DNA from: Crotophaga sulcirostris
Lineage: Eukaryota > Chordata > Aves > Cuculiformes > Crotophagidae
Assembly (NCBI GenBank): GCA_013397455.1
Contig: VYZB01000274.1
Coordinates: forward strand, 148,521-212,520
Direction: 5' to 3'
DNA: 64,000 nt
The stretch's first letter is position 1; each line of letters starts with the position of its first letter. Of the stretch, positions 1 through 14,400 are shown piece by piece. A model generated the notes under the pieces. The model ran no database searches. It saw only the letters and a list, made by a program, of their open reading frames with translations, and was not told the DNA's origin. The position numbers were made by a program, and so were the translations under genes.

Positions 1-3000
1 TCCTGCTGCTGGTACAGGAGTGCTGTGGGGCACTGACAGCCGCCAAGTCTTGACACTTAGAACACACATCTGTTTATGATCAGCTACTAAGCAGATTCTC
101 AGTTAACTCTCAGATGGTGGGAAGCCAAGGTGAGTGTCTTCCCTCTTGCCCAATTCCATTGTGTGTATGCTCTTTTCCATAGATGAAAGGCAACCTTATC
201 CAAAGGATAGCTTTCTCATTTGTATGTCAAAACCAGGCTCACTGAGACAGCTAAGTGAGTGCTAGTTGTTTGATGCTGTCTAATTATTGCAGACATGGTG
301 CTATTTTCTTAGCTTTATTATTTTTATGCTACAACACCAAGCAAACAGTCTGTGTTATGTTTGGATGTAAGGCAGACAAACCAAATCACAAACAGGTCTT
401 TCTTGCTTCAATGTCATTTGTTTTTTTCCTCACACAGTTTGGATTTTGGAGTGATCCATGACACTACTCGGTGTTTCTGATTACTTTGAAAACACTAAAA
501 AATATGTGTACTTAGCCAGGAAAACATTAACTAGCCATGACTGCCTTTTGCAGAAATGTCTTACCTTTGATTCTTTAGGCCATTTTGTATACATTAGTTA
601 GGTGTGTGTGGAAAAGGCCTTTGGAAAAGACATTTCGATCCTCTATTATCGCTTTGCAACCTGTTCAGAATTACATGCTAGGGTTGCATTGGGATAATGA
701 GTTGCCTTTGGACATGCTAGGGGTGAAGTTGCATAGAGAGAGTATGAGGCTGTCACATTTTTGTGTATGCATGATCAGTGCTTGTGCTGAGTTGTGATGT
801 CCCATCTGTTGTGGTTTCAGTAGCAAGATAAGGGGAACCTCTGATTCTTAAATGTCCAATGAGGACTGCATAGTTATTATGCAGCAATTAGCAAACTCAT
901 TTTGAGTGTAGAGCTTGTAGAGTCGAGTGGATGGAGCACTGGACAGAAGTCTGGGAATAACATGCCTTTCTTCATCCTAGACATTGGGTCATTGTATGAT
1001 GGCTGGCAAATTGCTTCAGCTCTTTCTGGCTCTGTTTCCCTGAGCAGAAATGGAAGGCTCTGCTTTAGCATGACATCTATCAGTGCTAGTGTAATAATTA
1101 ATGGTTATAATGATACAGTTCTCTGCAAAAGCTTGGTTAATCATCTTCAGCAGTTTGCATTTGTTTTCTTGACTGAATGGAGGTTTGACACATGCAATTT
1201 TGTTTCAGTTGGGCAAATTGGTCCTCGATGGACTGGTGCAGAACTTTTAGCAATTCTTTTTTATATGTATAGACAGAATTCTTATTTTAATGTGAATAAA
1301 GTTCTTTATAATTTGTAGCCAATTGCCAACAGAAGTTGCGAATTATAACTGCAAGGTTAAAATAATGTACAAGTGGAGAAATGCTTGTATTTTAAGTGTC
1401 TTTTACATTGATACAGAAATCCCAGAGTTGTGTTCCTCCTAACGTAACATTTGCATTTTATTTTGAAACAGAATATTAACTGCTGCTGGAAGGAACGGGA
1501 AATTATCTAAATTAGGAAGGACAGGATATCCAATCCATTTGTTTGTGCTTACATCGCGTTGTGGTGCCAAATGATGAGTGGTTACCCTTCTCAACACTGA
1601 TCTGAGCAGATTTGGGATTCTGCAGTATAGTGGTGTCCCCCCATGTGCCAGTGAATATGCAACTCTTAGTCTGAGCCGCGGTTGCTGCATTTCAGGCTCA
1701 CATTCTCTGAGCTAATGGCAAAAGAAACATGCATTGGTATTGATTAAATGAAACATAGGTTAAAAACTATAATAAACGGTGCCTGTTAGGTTTTCTGGAT
1801 TGTTGATTTTAGTATTTTCCACAGTCCAGCTATCCACTGCGGCAACGTGTAGACCGTAATGTTCTTCTTCTTTTCTGACCTGTTCAAGACGTAGTTTAGA
1901 AAACATAAAGGTGACTACTGTCTCCCAATGAGCCCACAAGCAATTAATTGGTTTGAGCACTGATAACACAGAACAACGATCAGTTGTACTGTGTCTGCTG
2001 CAGGAGCTGTACTATAAAGGCTTGGCAAATGCTAGTTTGTCCTAGATATGTCCTTTTTGCTGTCTTCCACATGCTCACATAAAAAGCTTTAGAACATACC
2101 TGAATGAAGCTTTTAGAAATTCTTCTATGGTTAGTAATGTCTAAGATTTTTTTAGAACATTCTTCTTTCCTCCACTCTTTGACTCTAATTCTTTTTTTTT
2201 TTTCTCTTGGATGGGTCCCTCTGGCAAGAAAATCTCTTCAGCTTGAATTCTTTTTTCTTTGCTGTCTTTTCCAGTTAATTTTCAATTCACTTATGTATAT
2301 TCTGTGTCTCTGCTTGTTCTCCCAGGAGATGTCAGACAATAACCACCTATGCTGTAGTTCAGGGGCTTTCTGAAAAATGCGTATGGGGTAAATTGAGCAA
2401 GATGAGAGCTAACTAATGCTAATTAATTCACAAATGTTGTATTATACAATTATATATTTTATTTAAAGAACAGAAGCACCTCATAATACCAGAGGTCCAG
2501 ATTGTTAATGTTTCCTCTACAGTGGTCCCTAATCAGTTAGAATAGGTTTGAGCAGTTCTGCTGTCATGCAGTGCCCACATACCAAGCCTTACAAGGCCAC
2601 AGACAGTGAGATCTAAGAAGCCTCTTATAGCTGAATTCCTTAACAATTGAGTCAAATTGATAAAAATAAAAAATGGAGAAGGCAATGCCAGATGCTGATA
2701 TTGTAGCTGTTACTTTCCATTGCTGTGGTCAGAGGCTTTGCACTGTGAAATTTTTTTCAATGCAAAGAGATATTCATGGATTATAGAACAAGACTACCAC
2801 TAAACACTTGTTTTACATCTTATTATAATTCCCTGATTCTTTGGAAAAAAGTGGGTTATCTCTGACTGCTCTGCAGACTAAAGCATCTAGGGATTGCTGT
2901 AATCTGTGTTTTGCTGTCTGTGTCCCTAGAGGACTCACTGCCAGCTGGAGAGACACAAAAGATGGTGCTCCCACCAAGATCATACTCTTCTTCCCCTTTC

Positions 3001-5471
3001 CTCTTCTGTCAAGTGAGCTGATGAAAAGACCTGCTATGACAAGCACAGGATAGCTGAGAGTTTTCTCACAATCTGCAAATTAGCTGGCCTGATCAGGCAA
3101 CTATTTGATCTCTTACTACTTAAGTCTGACACAAATGTGTCATTGCATAGGAGAGAAGCTGACATGTAAAATGCCTTCCCACAGGCAGTGCAGTTTTTTA
3201 AACCAGCGATGCACAATAAGCTTAAAAGAGCAGACACAGTGAGACATATTTATGACATCAGGAGTCCCCTAGCATTAAGTTAGGTAATTTTATATGGCTA
3301 CTAAGAACTCTCAGCTTCTTTGCTGATCTGTGCAGTTGCTTTCAGTTGTATGTTGAGAACATCTCTTAAATTCTTGAATTTCCTAGCAACGCTCTGCCTT
3401 GGTTAGGAGCACATAGTAGTCACAGCAGTTGGAACTGACAGCATGGTTTGAAGTTACAGGACAGTGTTATGGAAAATATTGATTATTTCTAAGTTTGATC
3501 TGAAAAAACATTCATGAAGGTGCTTAGGTATTAACATATTTGCACTAAGCCATTTGAGAAACAGCATTCACAAAAAACTATGCTGACAGTGTATCTCCAG
3601 GATACAAAAGGAGTTTAGTGGAATAATGTTTTCTAAGATACTGTAACCCTTTTGCCTACTATTCTACCAGGTGTCATGCATTTGCCAAGCTAAAGGGAGA
3701 GCCACTTGGCACAAGAGCTGATGGTGTGAAAAATGTTGTTAAAAAATAAATTATTAGAAATTTTTTCCACAGCCCAAATGGGGTTGTATTAGCTTATCCT
3801 TTTCTAAAAAACAATGACACTAATCTCTAAGATAAACCCCAGTTTATCTACTAAATCACTTTGAAGTATGTTTGGACAAACAGGCATCCTGAAAATCCAG
3901 AATATTTATATTTCAGTACTTGGATACAGTGTAGGATGGGAGTGTCTGAAGCATATCACAGGTGATATTTTCTGAATATTTTGTTTAACCTGGAGCTGCA
4001 TTTTTCAATGGTTAATAGTTCAGAAGTCATTCTGGCGCAGGATACGGCTTCGTTGGAGTCACTGCTATATCTAGAACCATATTACCCAAACCATCATATA
4101 CATTGTGTGTTTTACAGCTCTGCGTTATGTTGTGAAGAGCTGAAATAAGAAATACATTAAGTAGTTCATAGGTGGCAAGACAGGAAGCTGCATCATGGTG
4201 CAGGTGGTGAGCACTGGCAACAGACTCAGCTCCTCAAGCTTTGTAACCTCTGCTGGACCCAGTGCTCTGATAACAGTATTTCTTCCAGTACCCCTGCTGC
4301 GAGCTGATGGGAAAGCACCAGCCCCTTTGTGAACTTCACAGGCTCCATATGCCAAGGCCTGAGTTGCCACCCAGATGCCAGTGAGGTCGAAGAGCAGGGG
4401 AAAGATGCTGTGTAAAGCATCCTCTGGAATACACACCAGCTTTCCCCTCCTTCTTCCTCCCTGGCCGTGGCCTGGGAAGATGTTTATGATCTGGGCTGGG
4501 TTTCTGTGTGAGTATTGGAAGGGAGGCCAGGCCAGCCTAAGCCAACCCAAGCTCTTACTTGGTATGCTCACATTAAAATTGTTTGCAAAAGATTTCCATT
4601 CTCGTCTGTGTCTCATGCTCTGTGCAAGTGTGCACCTGACAGCTCTAAGCTACATGCTGCTTTTCCAGCCCCCCCTTTCCTGTTAGCCTGTTCCACTCTC
4701 TAAAATCATTTAAGCCAGAGTTTGCTTCTTGATGTGTTACCTCATGCATGCAGAAAAGCACATGCCGTCTTAGTAAAAATTCTCCATGTTAGTCTTCTGT
4801 GCTCTCCGTCCCCACTTTCTGTGCTGTAAGGAGATGAAGTGTTTTAGCACAGAGTGTTACAAGGTTATGTTAATTAGAAAAGACTGTATCCCAAAGTAAT
4901 GTACAAATTTCTAGCGAGCTATAAAGGCTCTGCAACAAGGGCCCAGTCCTTCATTACATTTTTATTTTATTTGCTTGTTAGGGGCTTTTTTTACACATAA
5001 GACATGCTGTCATCTTGAGCAGGTCACACTCCACAGAGATAAATATTTTGACCATGTGTATGGTTAAGGTACTAGAAGTGTGTCTTTTAAAATACAAATT
5101 TACATGTCAATTACCAAAACTTGTTGATTAAAAGCACACTGTAGGCAGGACAGTGGGCTGAAAATTTGATTTTAGAATCCTGGGGGAGAAACCTTTGCTT
5201 GGGAGTAGATTGTAATTAAGGAAAACGGTTGCATTCCTTATCCCTCTTTGATCTGTAGATGATGTATCTTGTAACCTGTGTGTGTCTCTTGCTTTTGTGC
5301 TGAAGGGAAGTGTCTTACATTATTTTGGAATGACCACAAGCTAGAACGTGATGTTCTTTTTACCCCTGGTCCAACATGTCAGTGCTTCATGTTACGAACC
5401 TCATTGCATTAAATGTGGAGTTTGCAAAAGAAGTTAAACATATTTAAATACTTCTGTCTTTTCTTTTTCAG
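1..5471. other. Non-coding: probable 5' UTR intron upstream of the first coding exon
   Basis: No exon with recognisable protein homology is visible. The region ends in a strong polypyrimidine tract and CAG acceptor at 5469-5471, so its 3' end is intron, and the exon that follows carries 5' UTR sequence. A non-coding first exon is therefore expected further upstream, probably outside the window. The only recognisable content is a MIR-like relic near 915-1062. Open frames of 138 codons (902-1318, +) and 163 codons (4125-4616, -) show no familiar motif and are taken as chance. Confidence 0.7.
915..1062 (+). repeat. MIR-like ancient SINE relic
   Basis: Reading the + strand, the block follows the MIR/tRNA-SINE order: a 'gtggatggagcactggac' start, a diverged middle, then 'ctggctctgtttccctgagc' followed by 'agaaatgg', matching the CTCTGTGCCTCAGTTTCC-CATCTGTAAAATGG core with many substitutions. 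Such copies predate the amniote radiation, so heavy divergence is expected. The call is by eye and could be wrong. A chance open frame of 138 codons overlaps it. Confidence 0.5.
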
Positions 5472-5517
5472 GATAACAAAGTTTTGAGCAGTGCCTCCCC
5501 AGGAAGCGTGTTGAGAA
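5472..5517 (+). other. PLPPR1: PLPPR1 5' UTR portion of the first coding exon
   Basis: 46 bases between the CAG acceptor (AG at 5470-5471, preceded by a long T-rich tract) and the ATG. An in-frame TGA at 5512-5514, two codons before the ATG, closes the frame upstream and fixes the start. G at -3 and G at +4 give a good Kozak context. There is no upstream ATG in this segment. Confidence 0.85.
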
Positions 5518-5580
5518 ATGGCTTTAGGAAACAATACCCAGAGAAGTTATTCCATCATCCCCTGCTTCATCTTTGTTGAG
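5518..5580 (+). CDS. PLPPR1: PLPPR1 coding exon 1 (residues 1-21)
   Basis: Encodes 21 codons beginning MALGNNTQRSYSIIPCFIF and ending at E21. It holds the short N-terminal tail, with an NNT sequon at residues 5-7, and the first part of membrane span 1 (from about residue 12). The donor GTGAGT follows directly at 5581, phase 0. The start is fixed by the in-frame TGA six bases upstream and a strong Kozak context. The third residue is Leu where I recall Val in human. The exon is short, so it is supported mainly by exact homology and by clean splice signals on both sides. Confidence 0.95.
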
Positions 5581-8500
5581 GTGAGTGCAGCATTCAGTTG
5601 CCAAACCTACATAGAAGACAGCTCTGCCCTGCAGGAATTAAGTCGTTTGTTGGCTGTTCATTGTTCATAAGGAACAATGCTTCCTTACTTTATAACTTTA
5701 ATGTCCATCTTCATATTCAGGGCCATCAAGTCCCCTAAAAATACTCCAGCATGAGTTAGCCAGATCTTAGGTACAAGCAAACAAGACAACCAGATGCTAG
5801 GTTTCCAAGACTTGCCTCTGTACTAATTTTGACAACTACTCCTGTGGCATTTGGTAGAGAACAGGCAGCAGCTGTAAGTTAGGTCAGCGACAGGTGATTG
5901 CTCACATCTTTCCATTTTTCCTCACACATTTGTCCATCTTTCTGCTGCACAAGGTCTAGGTCTTGTTTTCTGATCTCAAAGTCTAATGGTTCATAGGCTT
6001 AGGAATCAACACTCAGCTCTTATTTCAGTTCAGGTGGAACAAAATTTAGATAAGACATGTCTGTGCTTTAAGTGTGAGGAAGGAGCTTGTCTAACACAAG
6101 GACTGTGAATTGACTTAGTAGTGAATTTAGAGGACTAGATGTTCCCACAGTGGAGTATGGTTCCACATCTTTGTTAAGAGTAGATGTTTTATTTAAAATT
6201 GGCTTATTATGTTATGCTATACAAATACTTTTTTCTTTTTCTGGTGCTTCTTTCATTTACTGTAACTCTGCTAGACTGGCCAAAATCATTATCCAAGTCA
6301 ATGGAGGTTCAACTGGTGCTTATAAGGCTGGGATGGTTTTCTTGGCAAGGGACACAACTACAGGTATCCAAGGAGGGTGAAAGCTTCCATAAGATCTAGA
6401 TGGTAAAACAGAGATAACTGCCTGTGACAAACCGTCTTCAGACCCATCTGTTTGATGTAGCTCAGATGTAATACTCAGTATTTGCCCCAAATCATGAAGT
6501 GACTTGTGCCCTTCCACAGAGAAGCACTAAGAACGCTCAGAAGACTAACTGAAATACTGGGTGTTGTGTAAGACCTACCCCATTTCCACTGAAATCTTGG
6601 AAAGGTTTGAGTGTGTTGCAGCAGTATGTGTAATGGGCACTGTGAATGGTTGCTTTCCAGAGCTCCGGAGCATTGACCTTTCCCCAGGGATGTGGGAAAA
6701 GCATGCAGTGGCATCCAGGACCTCTCAAAGTCTTACTCGCCTGGACTGCTCTCCTCACAGTATCTTCTCCAGCCAGGAGAAAAAAAACTAACTGCCCAGT
6801 TAGCTAACTACCCAGTATGCAGTGTGCATTCAAAGAATCTGTGATGACGGTTGTGGAAGAGAGGTGTCACAAACAATATCAACATTTTAAATACGGTTAT
6901 GCTTCAGTCTGTACAAATGTGACACATAATTTCAGCAGTTATTTGCATTTCCATTTTTTTCTGTTTCATTTTCCACACACTGAACTAGCTTGTAGCAGTT
7001 AGTTATTATGAAACCTGACCTGAAGATGAATGGCTCATTATAAAAACTTAAACCTGAGCCTGACTCTACAAATTCCTTTTTATGTTCAAAACATGAACTT
7101 TTTAATAATATGGAGATAGCATGTGATGTCTAATCTGTAGTGACAGATATGTTAAATCAACATTTTCAGTCCCTAATAAGAAACACAATAACATTATGAG
7201 TGGATTTAAAGGCTAAATAGGACATCATTAAACTAATTTTTAGCCACTTATCAAATTTGAATCCCTTTCCCAAATAATGCAGGCAGCTTTCTAGATGGTT
7301 CTTTATTTTATTACAAGAGGTATTGTTACAGTCTGGCATTTGTCATCAAAGGTCTATGAAGATTTCGTACATTACATTTTGTTAGTCACATAAGCAATTA
7401 ATTAGGACATACAGGAGACTAATATTCTCCTTTTCCCTAGCCCTTTTTGCAGCATTGCTTCCAGTCAGTGTATTGCTTCGTATCAGTGAAAAGAGCCTTC
7501 AGGAGTCTCTCATCCAGCCTTGATTTACATGTAAGAGGTTACAACAAGATGAGACCAATTCTGTTCCTCATTCAGCTGACTTGTGCCATCTCTTGGAGCA
7601 GCATGTGGACCGTTGAGTGCCTGGTCCATGAGTACAGATGCTGCTTGCTACTGACAATTGTTAAATAGAAGTGCAAAAATTAGGATGCCCTACTCCAGTA
7701 GCTTCCAGAGCCCTTTGGAGTCAGTGATTGACCCAGAGCACACAGCAAAGGCTGCAGAGCTCCAAGATGTTGGTATGCCCTGGATCTATCCCAGCAAATG
7801 TAGACAAGTGCACCGCAGCCCATTTGAGGATTTCTGGATGGCTAGGACTGATCACTGAAGTGGTCTTAGGTATTTTAGGCACGCATGAGAGAAAGTAGGA
7901 GAAACAGCGTCTGGGATGGCAGGGAAAATTTTCTCACATATTCCTCCTTTTTCACATACTTCTGACTTACGATGGCAATTTGTTGCCCAGACTCTTCGTG
8001 GAGCATCTTTTCCTTCCTTCACCTGCTGGGAAATGCATGACTAAGTGCTGTCAGAAACCTCTTTAATGATGCTTCAGCACAGCTGTCGCATTATTTTGCA
8101 TCCCTGCTTTGCAAGATTTGGTCCAGGCGTTGCTATGTTACATCCTTCCACACAGCATCCACATGTGACTGGTTGAAGGTGGGGAGAGGTAAAATCACAG
8201 CTGGTGGAGGTGTGTTTTGTACACACTAGCCCAGTTTTCTGCAGATGGGAAATAAATGGTCAGAAACCCCCAGCTCCTGCAGATCTAGGCAACACCAGGT
8301 GTAGAAGTGGGAGATCTGCAATGCCTGGTGGATCACAGTGCTCTTCTTGAGGGACTGGCGCGCTACCCTAAGGTCTTGATCTTGCAGGGCTTCCCATCTG
8401 CCATGGTCTTTTTCTGTGTCTGTTCATGACATTTTGGGTGTTGGGTTTCTAGGATGAAACTCATGCCAGGCGGTGTAGGGGAGCAGAGTACAGTGTGGCT

Positions 8501-11500
8501 TTGGATTTGATGGGTCAAAGTGATTATACTTGCTTTTGCAGCGTATTTGATGCTTATCATTAGTGACAGGAAGTGTAATGTGGTGTGATAATTGCATTTT
8601 CTAATAGATGTTGGAAGGATACTTACACACTGTGAGCAAATAGCATCTCCACAATTACATGTGACTTGAGGGGGAAAGCATGCAAACAACTTTTGAGCCA
8701 TTGTGTCTGTTTGAATGGGTTTTTTTTAAAGAAGCAATAAGGAAGCAACACTCCTTTTTCCTCTAAAGAAAAGCCTTTCATCTCTTCTGAGTCAACAGCA
8801 GATATAAGTAGAAGGGCTTTCTAGATAATAAAAAGAGAAAATTATAATGGAACTTCTGCTGATGTGGCACTTTCTTACTTACTTTTTCCTCCTCCTCTTT
8901 CTCACACTGCAAGTCTTGGTTTCAGGGCTTGAATTATGTCAGGGTGTGAGTTATTTAAGGATTTATTTTCTAATACAGTTACTTCTAAAGAAGTCAGATG
9001 CATCTAAGGTGTGTCTTTGAACATGAAAACACTGCAATTTTCTGGCACCAAATTGAATTAAATTGGCTTAAACTGATCAAAGAGTTACTGAATACTAAGT
9101 GACTTTAATATGACTGATGTATGTGCCACATTGTGCTTTATTGTAATTATAATCCTGTCATTGGCAAGGTAGTAGGCACAGACACAAATAAGCAAACCAT
9201 TAAAACTTAGAACATTGGACAAATTTCAAATTCTGTAATCTGAAGATCCCACTTTTTCATGCTAAAACCATTATTCTAGCCTCAGGAAGGCTTTTGCAGG
9301 CAGAGTGGAAACTCTTTCTTCTTGACAGCTCGATATGTAGCACATTGCACAGAACTGAAGATTTTATAATAAAATAGTCTTCTCCCCTCCCCCCCATGCA
9401 TAAAATGAACAATGCTACAAAATACAAAAAATAGAAAATAGTCTTGCGTCTGTTCTGATGCAAATTTGATTTGGATTGTAGGTATGTTATAGTCTCGTAG
9501 GATCTCTGTTTCTACAATTAGTGAGGTAAATTTTTCTTTACTTTTTGCTATTTTAGTTTTGGACAGATTGAATGATCTTCACTTATCAGTTCAAACATAA
9601 TTAAAAAAAAACCCAAAAGTTTCAGTTTACAGAAGTACAGAAGGAGAGCATTCTTCTTTCTCTGCCTGCCTACATTTTCCTGCCAGTATTTCATGTAGTC
9701 AAGCCAACAGCTACGCTTTAGCAGTAGAATTTTTGCAATATTCAAATCATTTGTGTAAGTGAGGTAAGTGCCTCTTGAACTCCTGTTTTTCGCCATAATC
9801 GCAGCAGGGTTTAAGGAGCTATGAAAAATAACTGAATTTAGAACAGTCATGACATATGTGGCACTTCTTTTATTCTAGTTTTTTGTTCAGGTGTTCTGAA
9901 AACTCAAAAAGTTTTGCACATTTGGGTGTACTCACTGGTGCCATCTCATTTTGAGCAGTGTTTGGGGAGTGTGTTTTCTGTGTGTGGTGGTCCTCAAAGT
10001 AACATTTGTAAGAGGCATTTAATGTATTAGGAGTGACTTTCTATTTGTGTTTCTTAAAAAAAGTCACTTTTCTTATAAGAAAAACTTGCTGATTGCATTA
10101 GGGTTTTTAATGGATAAAGGACATACGAACATAGGATCACAGTTTTGGATATTCAAAATACAACCTTTAATTCTGGCAAGGTAATATCCAGTTCTAGAAA
10201 ATGACAAAGTATTCCAGGCAGATTTTAATATAAACCTTAACTAAAAAGACATCCCAAGTTGAACTAATTTCCAAAAAGCTGCAATGATCACTGGCTCTGT
10301 TCTGTAGCAGTATCCAGTATCTGCTGTGTGGAGTTTTTTGATTTTGTTTCCTACTGAGGCAGAAAAAAAGGATTTTCCAGTGGTTTGTGTGTGCTGGCTC
10401 AATCCTTTCCCTCACTATAGGTGTCTTGCACATATCTATTTAAAGCCCTATGCCTTGTTTCTCCATCTGTGCCATGCAAGCAACAGTGCTGTGATGCTCC
10501 ACTGGGATGCTATGAGGACAAAATGCCCTGAGGGACATGTCATGTGCTGGTGTTGTATAAACTGCCTGTCATTATATCCTGTAGTTAGACTGACTGTGTG
10601 AATTGATGGTGACAGCTGCTGTGCAAATTCGGAGGAGCTCCTCTTGTAACAGGGTGATGTTTCTGCATAATCTCCGTGCTTCAATCACTTCTGTTTCTTG
10701 AGATTCCTTGTTTCTTATTTTATTCACTCAGCATATGTATCTGTTTGTCTTTGTTGCTCTTTCTAAATGTCTCTTTATGTTCCCCATTTGCCAGTCATTC
10801 CTTATTGTTTGCTTTCTTTGTCTCTCCCCCACTACCTCCTTTGTTCCAGATGACTGGATAACTCCATATTGTAAAATTGGCTGGATCTCAGTGAATAGGT
10901 GCTTCCTGAATGTTGGACTAGTTTTATTGAATTGCTAGGCAGCTTTCATATTACCCGACTATAAACTAAAGCTTAATTTTTTGAGAAGATAATCTTTCTG
11001 GGTGCTTCACAATTAGGCAAAAAAACTCAGAAAACTTGCGGCCAAATAAACACTTTGGATACAACTCTTGATACAATTTAGCTTCTTGAAGACATTTTAA
11101 AATTAACATTAAGGGACTGTACAAGAGGAATGAGCTGCTTTACTGCGTTTTTCTTTAAAATATAGGTGAAACGATTGTATTGTTGGTTGCAGACACATGA
11201 AGCCTATTTTGTATCCTCTGTCTTTAACCTGATCATTTCCCATCACAAATAAACCCTTTGACAGACTGAATAACATCTTAGGGTTTGCACCAATTAATTT
11301 GGTGCAGTTTTCACTGAAGACACTAGAGGAGCAAATAGCTCTTTGTCTTTATGAGTAACAAAAAATGCATTGGGTGGTAGAGAAAAATGTTAACATGCGA
11401 CTTCATCTGTTTCACTGTACCCTAAAACTAGCCAACGCTTTTGAAAACTGCTTCAATATGTAGTATGTTGTTCTATATAACCAGGTTTGTGAGACAAATA

Positions 11501-14257
11501 ATTGGTTTCTTTGCTTGTTTAGTTGGTTTTTTATTACACATCAGTTAGGAAGATTGAATTTGCTTTGTTTTTTAAGTTGAAATGTGTTTTATTGACTTGT
11601 AAATTAAAAACAACCAAACAACCAAACAAACATAGCTTTAGTAAATTACTGCCAGAAAAAATAGTAAATAGAATTAATGGTATAGAGATTTTAAGAAAAT
11701 TGGTTGTAAAACCGGACACCTTTCATGGAAGTTTTCTGTATCACATATGCGGAACTCTGTAAGCCGTGTTTGAAGACTTCTAAGATGGAAGATATTTCCA
11801 GCAGTGCCTGGGCAACTTTAATTAGGCTTAAAATGGATAGCAATGTGAAAATACATATGACACAATACCTAATATGGGCTGCTGTCTCCCTATGGGAACA
11901 GAGAAGACTACTGCTGAATTTTTGTCTCTTTTCAAGAGCGTACTTAGATTTTTATGTTTCTGGCACATTGTGGCAGAGCAGTTGATGTGTTACTTTTTTG
12001 TTGTCTGTTTGCATACTTCAAAGACCTGAGGGTTTTTCATATTTTCTCACTCAAATACACAATGTTGACCTATTTATTTGCTCAGATATATGAAAATATG
12101 GAGTTCATTGCAGGTGCAGTGGATTATCACATTATGAACTTCTCTGTGACACAACTGCGCCATTTCCTTAGCTCTGCATCTGTGAATGTACATTTTTTCT
12201 TTGTCTGTAGGAATATCCTTGGGCTTGTTTAGCACAATACTTAATTTGCATAAGATTCATGAAGTTTTAAAAAGGGTGGAAAGGAATTAGTAGGCACTCA
12301 CAATTCCACACTGTGTAACCCTAAATACAACAACCAAGCTTTCCCAGAACTGATTAGTAGAAATGTCAGAGCTAAACAAGGTTCTTAAAGTATTTTTTGC
12401 AATATCAAACCCATTCAAACTTTTTGACAATTGTTTTGACATCAGAAGGATTTTCAGAAATAAAATAGGGATCTTTAAGCATCATGTCCAGTTATATCAG
12501 ACTTGCAAAGGGCTTGATTCCTCGCTTCTGACCAGCCACTCCAGACGTTAAAAAGTAGGGTTTTGTTTTCGCAATGGAAGGGTGAAGTCATCAAGACCAG
12601 TCTTACAGCAAACAGATTTACACAAGTGATTTAGCTTTTAAAGAACTTTGGCATTTTCTGCTCTGAAGAAATTCCAACAGAGTTTAAAGACAAGGAGTTA
12701 GTCTGCCAAATCTTGTGCTTCTTTTACAAACCTGAAGTATTTCACCAGGCTGGAACTTGCCCAGACTGCTAATAGCACATTTCAGTGCCTTTATGTGGGA
12801 AGCAAATAGCTTCTAAATTGTGATGTCTTCTCCCTCCGAAGTACAAACAGGTAATACAGTTACTCACACCTAAGTAACACAAAATAAAGCTATTATGAAT
12901 GTAGCAGAATGTTGCAACAAATACAATAAAATAATAGTTTCTGGAGAAATGTTACTGTATGTTTCCGTATTTCTAACCTGCTTGGCTAGTGCACTTCAGG
13001 TTTCATGATTTATTTTGTGACTTCTAGGGCAGCCTGAAGGGAGGCCTGCTATTTCTCCTCAGCCCATCTCCCCATCCCAGCATTTTTGCAGTAAACACTA
13101 TTTCTCTGATATATACCCTTACAGTCACACTACACTTCAGTGGTTATCTCACCAGGAATTTCTCTAAAGTGTTGCATGTAGTACAAGTATTTCTCAGAAC
13201 ACATTCCTAAAGTCTGATCATGTACTCTTTCACACAGGTAATTCTGCATGGCATATGTCATATACTTGTTCACCGCTTTGAATTCAGTGGAGCTGTTGAA
13301 GAGACTGTATGAAAACTGATCGCATGCAGATGTGATTGCAGGAAATATGTGAGAGAGTGGTATTGCTGAATATTAATATTCTGAAAGTTGTTACATCTTG
13401 TGCACATGATGCTAAATGGGCACTGAAGTCTTTAAATACCTGAAATCACTACTTGTTGATGGTGATTGTTTACAACAATGATTAGAAATTGACACTCATT
13501 TTTAGATTATGTGGGTCTTCCTCGATTATCTTTCGGCTCAATGTCATGCCTAAAATAATAATTTTGAATCAAATATTCAGGCTTCTTAAGATTTAGGGTG
13601 TCTGTGACTTTGGTATAAGTATACAGTGATAAATTGTATTAGCTCTTCCTGGAACACTCTGTTTTTAAGTTAAAGAATCAGGAATAAAGATGCACCTTCA
13701 TCTTGAAACAGAGTGATTTAATGCTCAAGATTTCTATTGCAGATAGATTTTTAGAAACAGTCATTAGATGAATGATTAATCAATATTTTACTAAGCACAT
13801 AGTCAATTTTTAAAGAGTTGTTACACAATTCAAGAAACCAAATGGTTGTTCATAATGGTTAGTAATGCTTACTTTTGGGTGATGTGTTTATTGTACTCTC
13901 TGGGATTAAGATCTACATCAGACAAGGCATATCTAGAGTCCCATGGCTCGCTGTGATCTCTAATGGCCTTCTAGCGAAGACTCTATGTGTTTGCAGAGGG
14001 TCAGTGCAAAGAGCAAGGGTGTTTTGCCCAAACAATTTTAAACACATCCTAAAATCCACTATACATTTATTTCTCATGTTATTTCCTTTATAAACTGATC
14101 ACATGAGCAGATGTGTAGGAGAACCGATGTAATAGGACGCGTGGGGACAGGCTCTTATGATTTTAGAGTAAGTTTGAATCATTTATTAACTTTTCATAGT
14201 TCTATAGCATTATTAAGTTTTTTATGATTCTATATCTTTTTGATTTCTACATCTTCC

Positions 14258-14400
14258 TTGCAATGAGCAAGGACATCTTTAACCAGATCAGGTTGCTCAG
14301 AGTAATATCCAACCTGGCCTTGAATGTGATGCCAGAAATGTGGCATCCAACACCTCTCCGGGGAAGTTGTTCCAGTGTTTCACCACCCTTAGCATATTCC
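14258..14400 (-). repeat. CR1 LINE fragment, 3' region, antisense to PLPPR1
   Basis: The + strand reads the complement of a CR1 end. It contains 'agatcaggttgctcagag', then 'tccaacctggccttga', then 'ggaagttgttccagtgttt' and 'caccaccctt', in the order found in avian CR1 copies. The extreme 3' end with its short tail repeat is not evident, so this is a truncated internal piece of the 3' region. Divergence is moderate. Confidence 0.85.

Noticed and set aside
902..1318. 138-codon plus-strand open frame
   Set aside because: Its first half lies on a MIR-like SINE relic and its second half is A+T-rich non-coding sequence; no protein motif.
4125..4616. 163-codon minus-strand open frame
   Set aside because: No familiar motif, and overlapping frames of similar size on the other strand suggest only a local lack of stops in slightly G+C-richer DNA.
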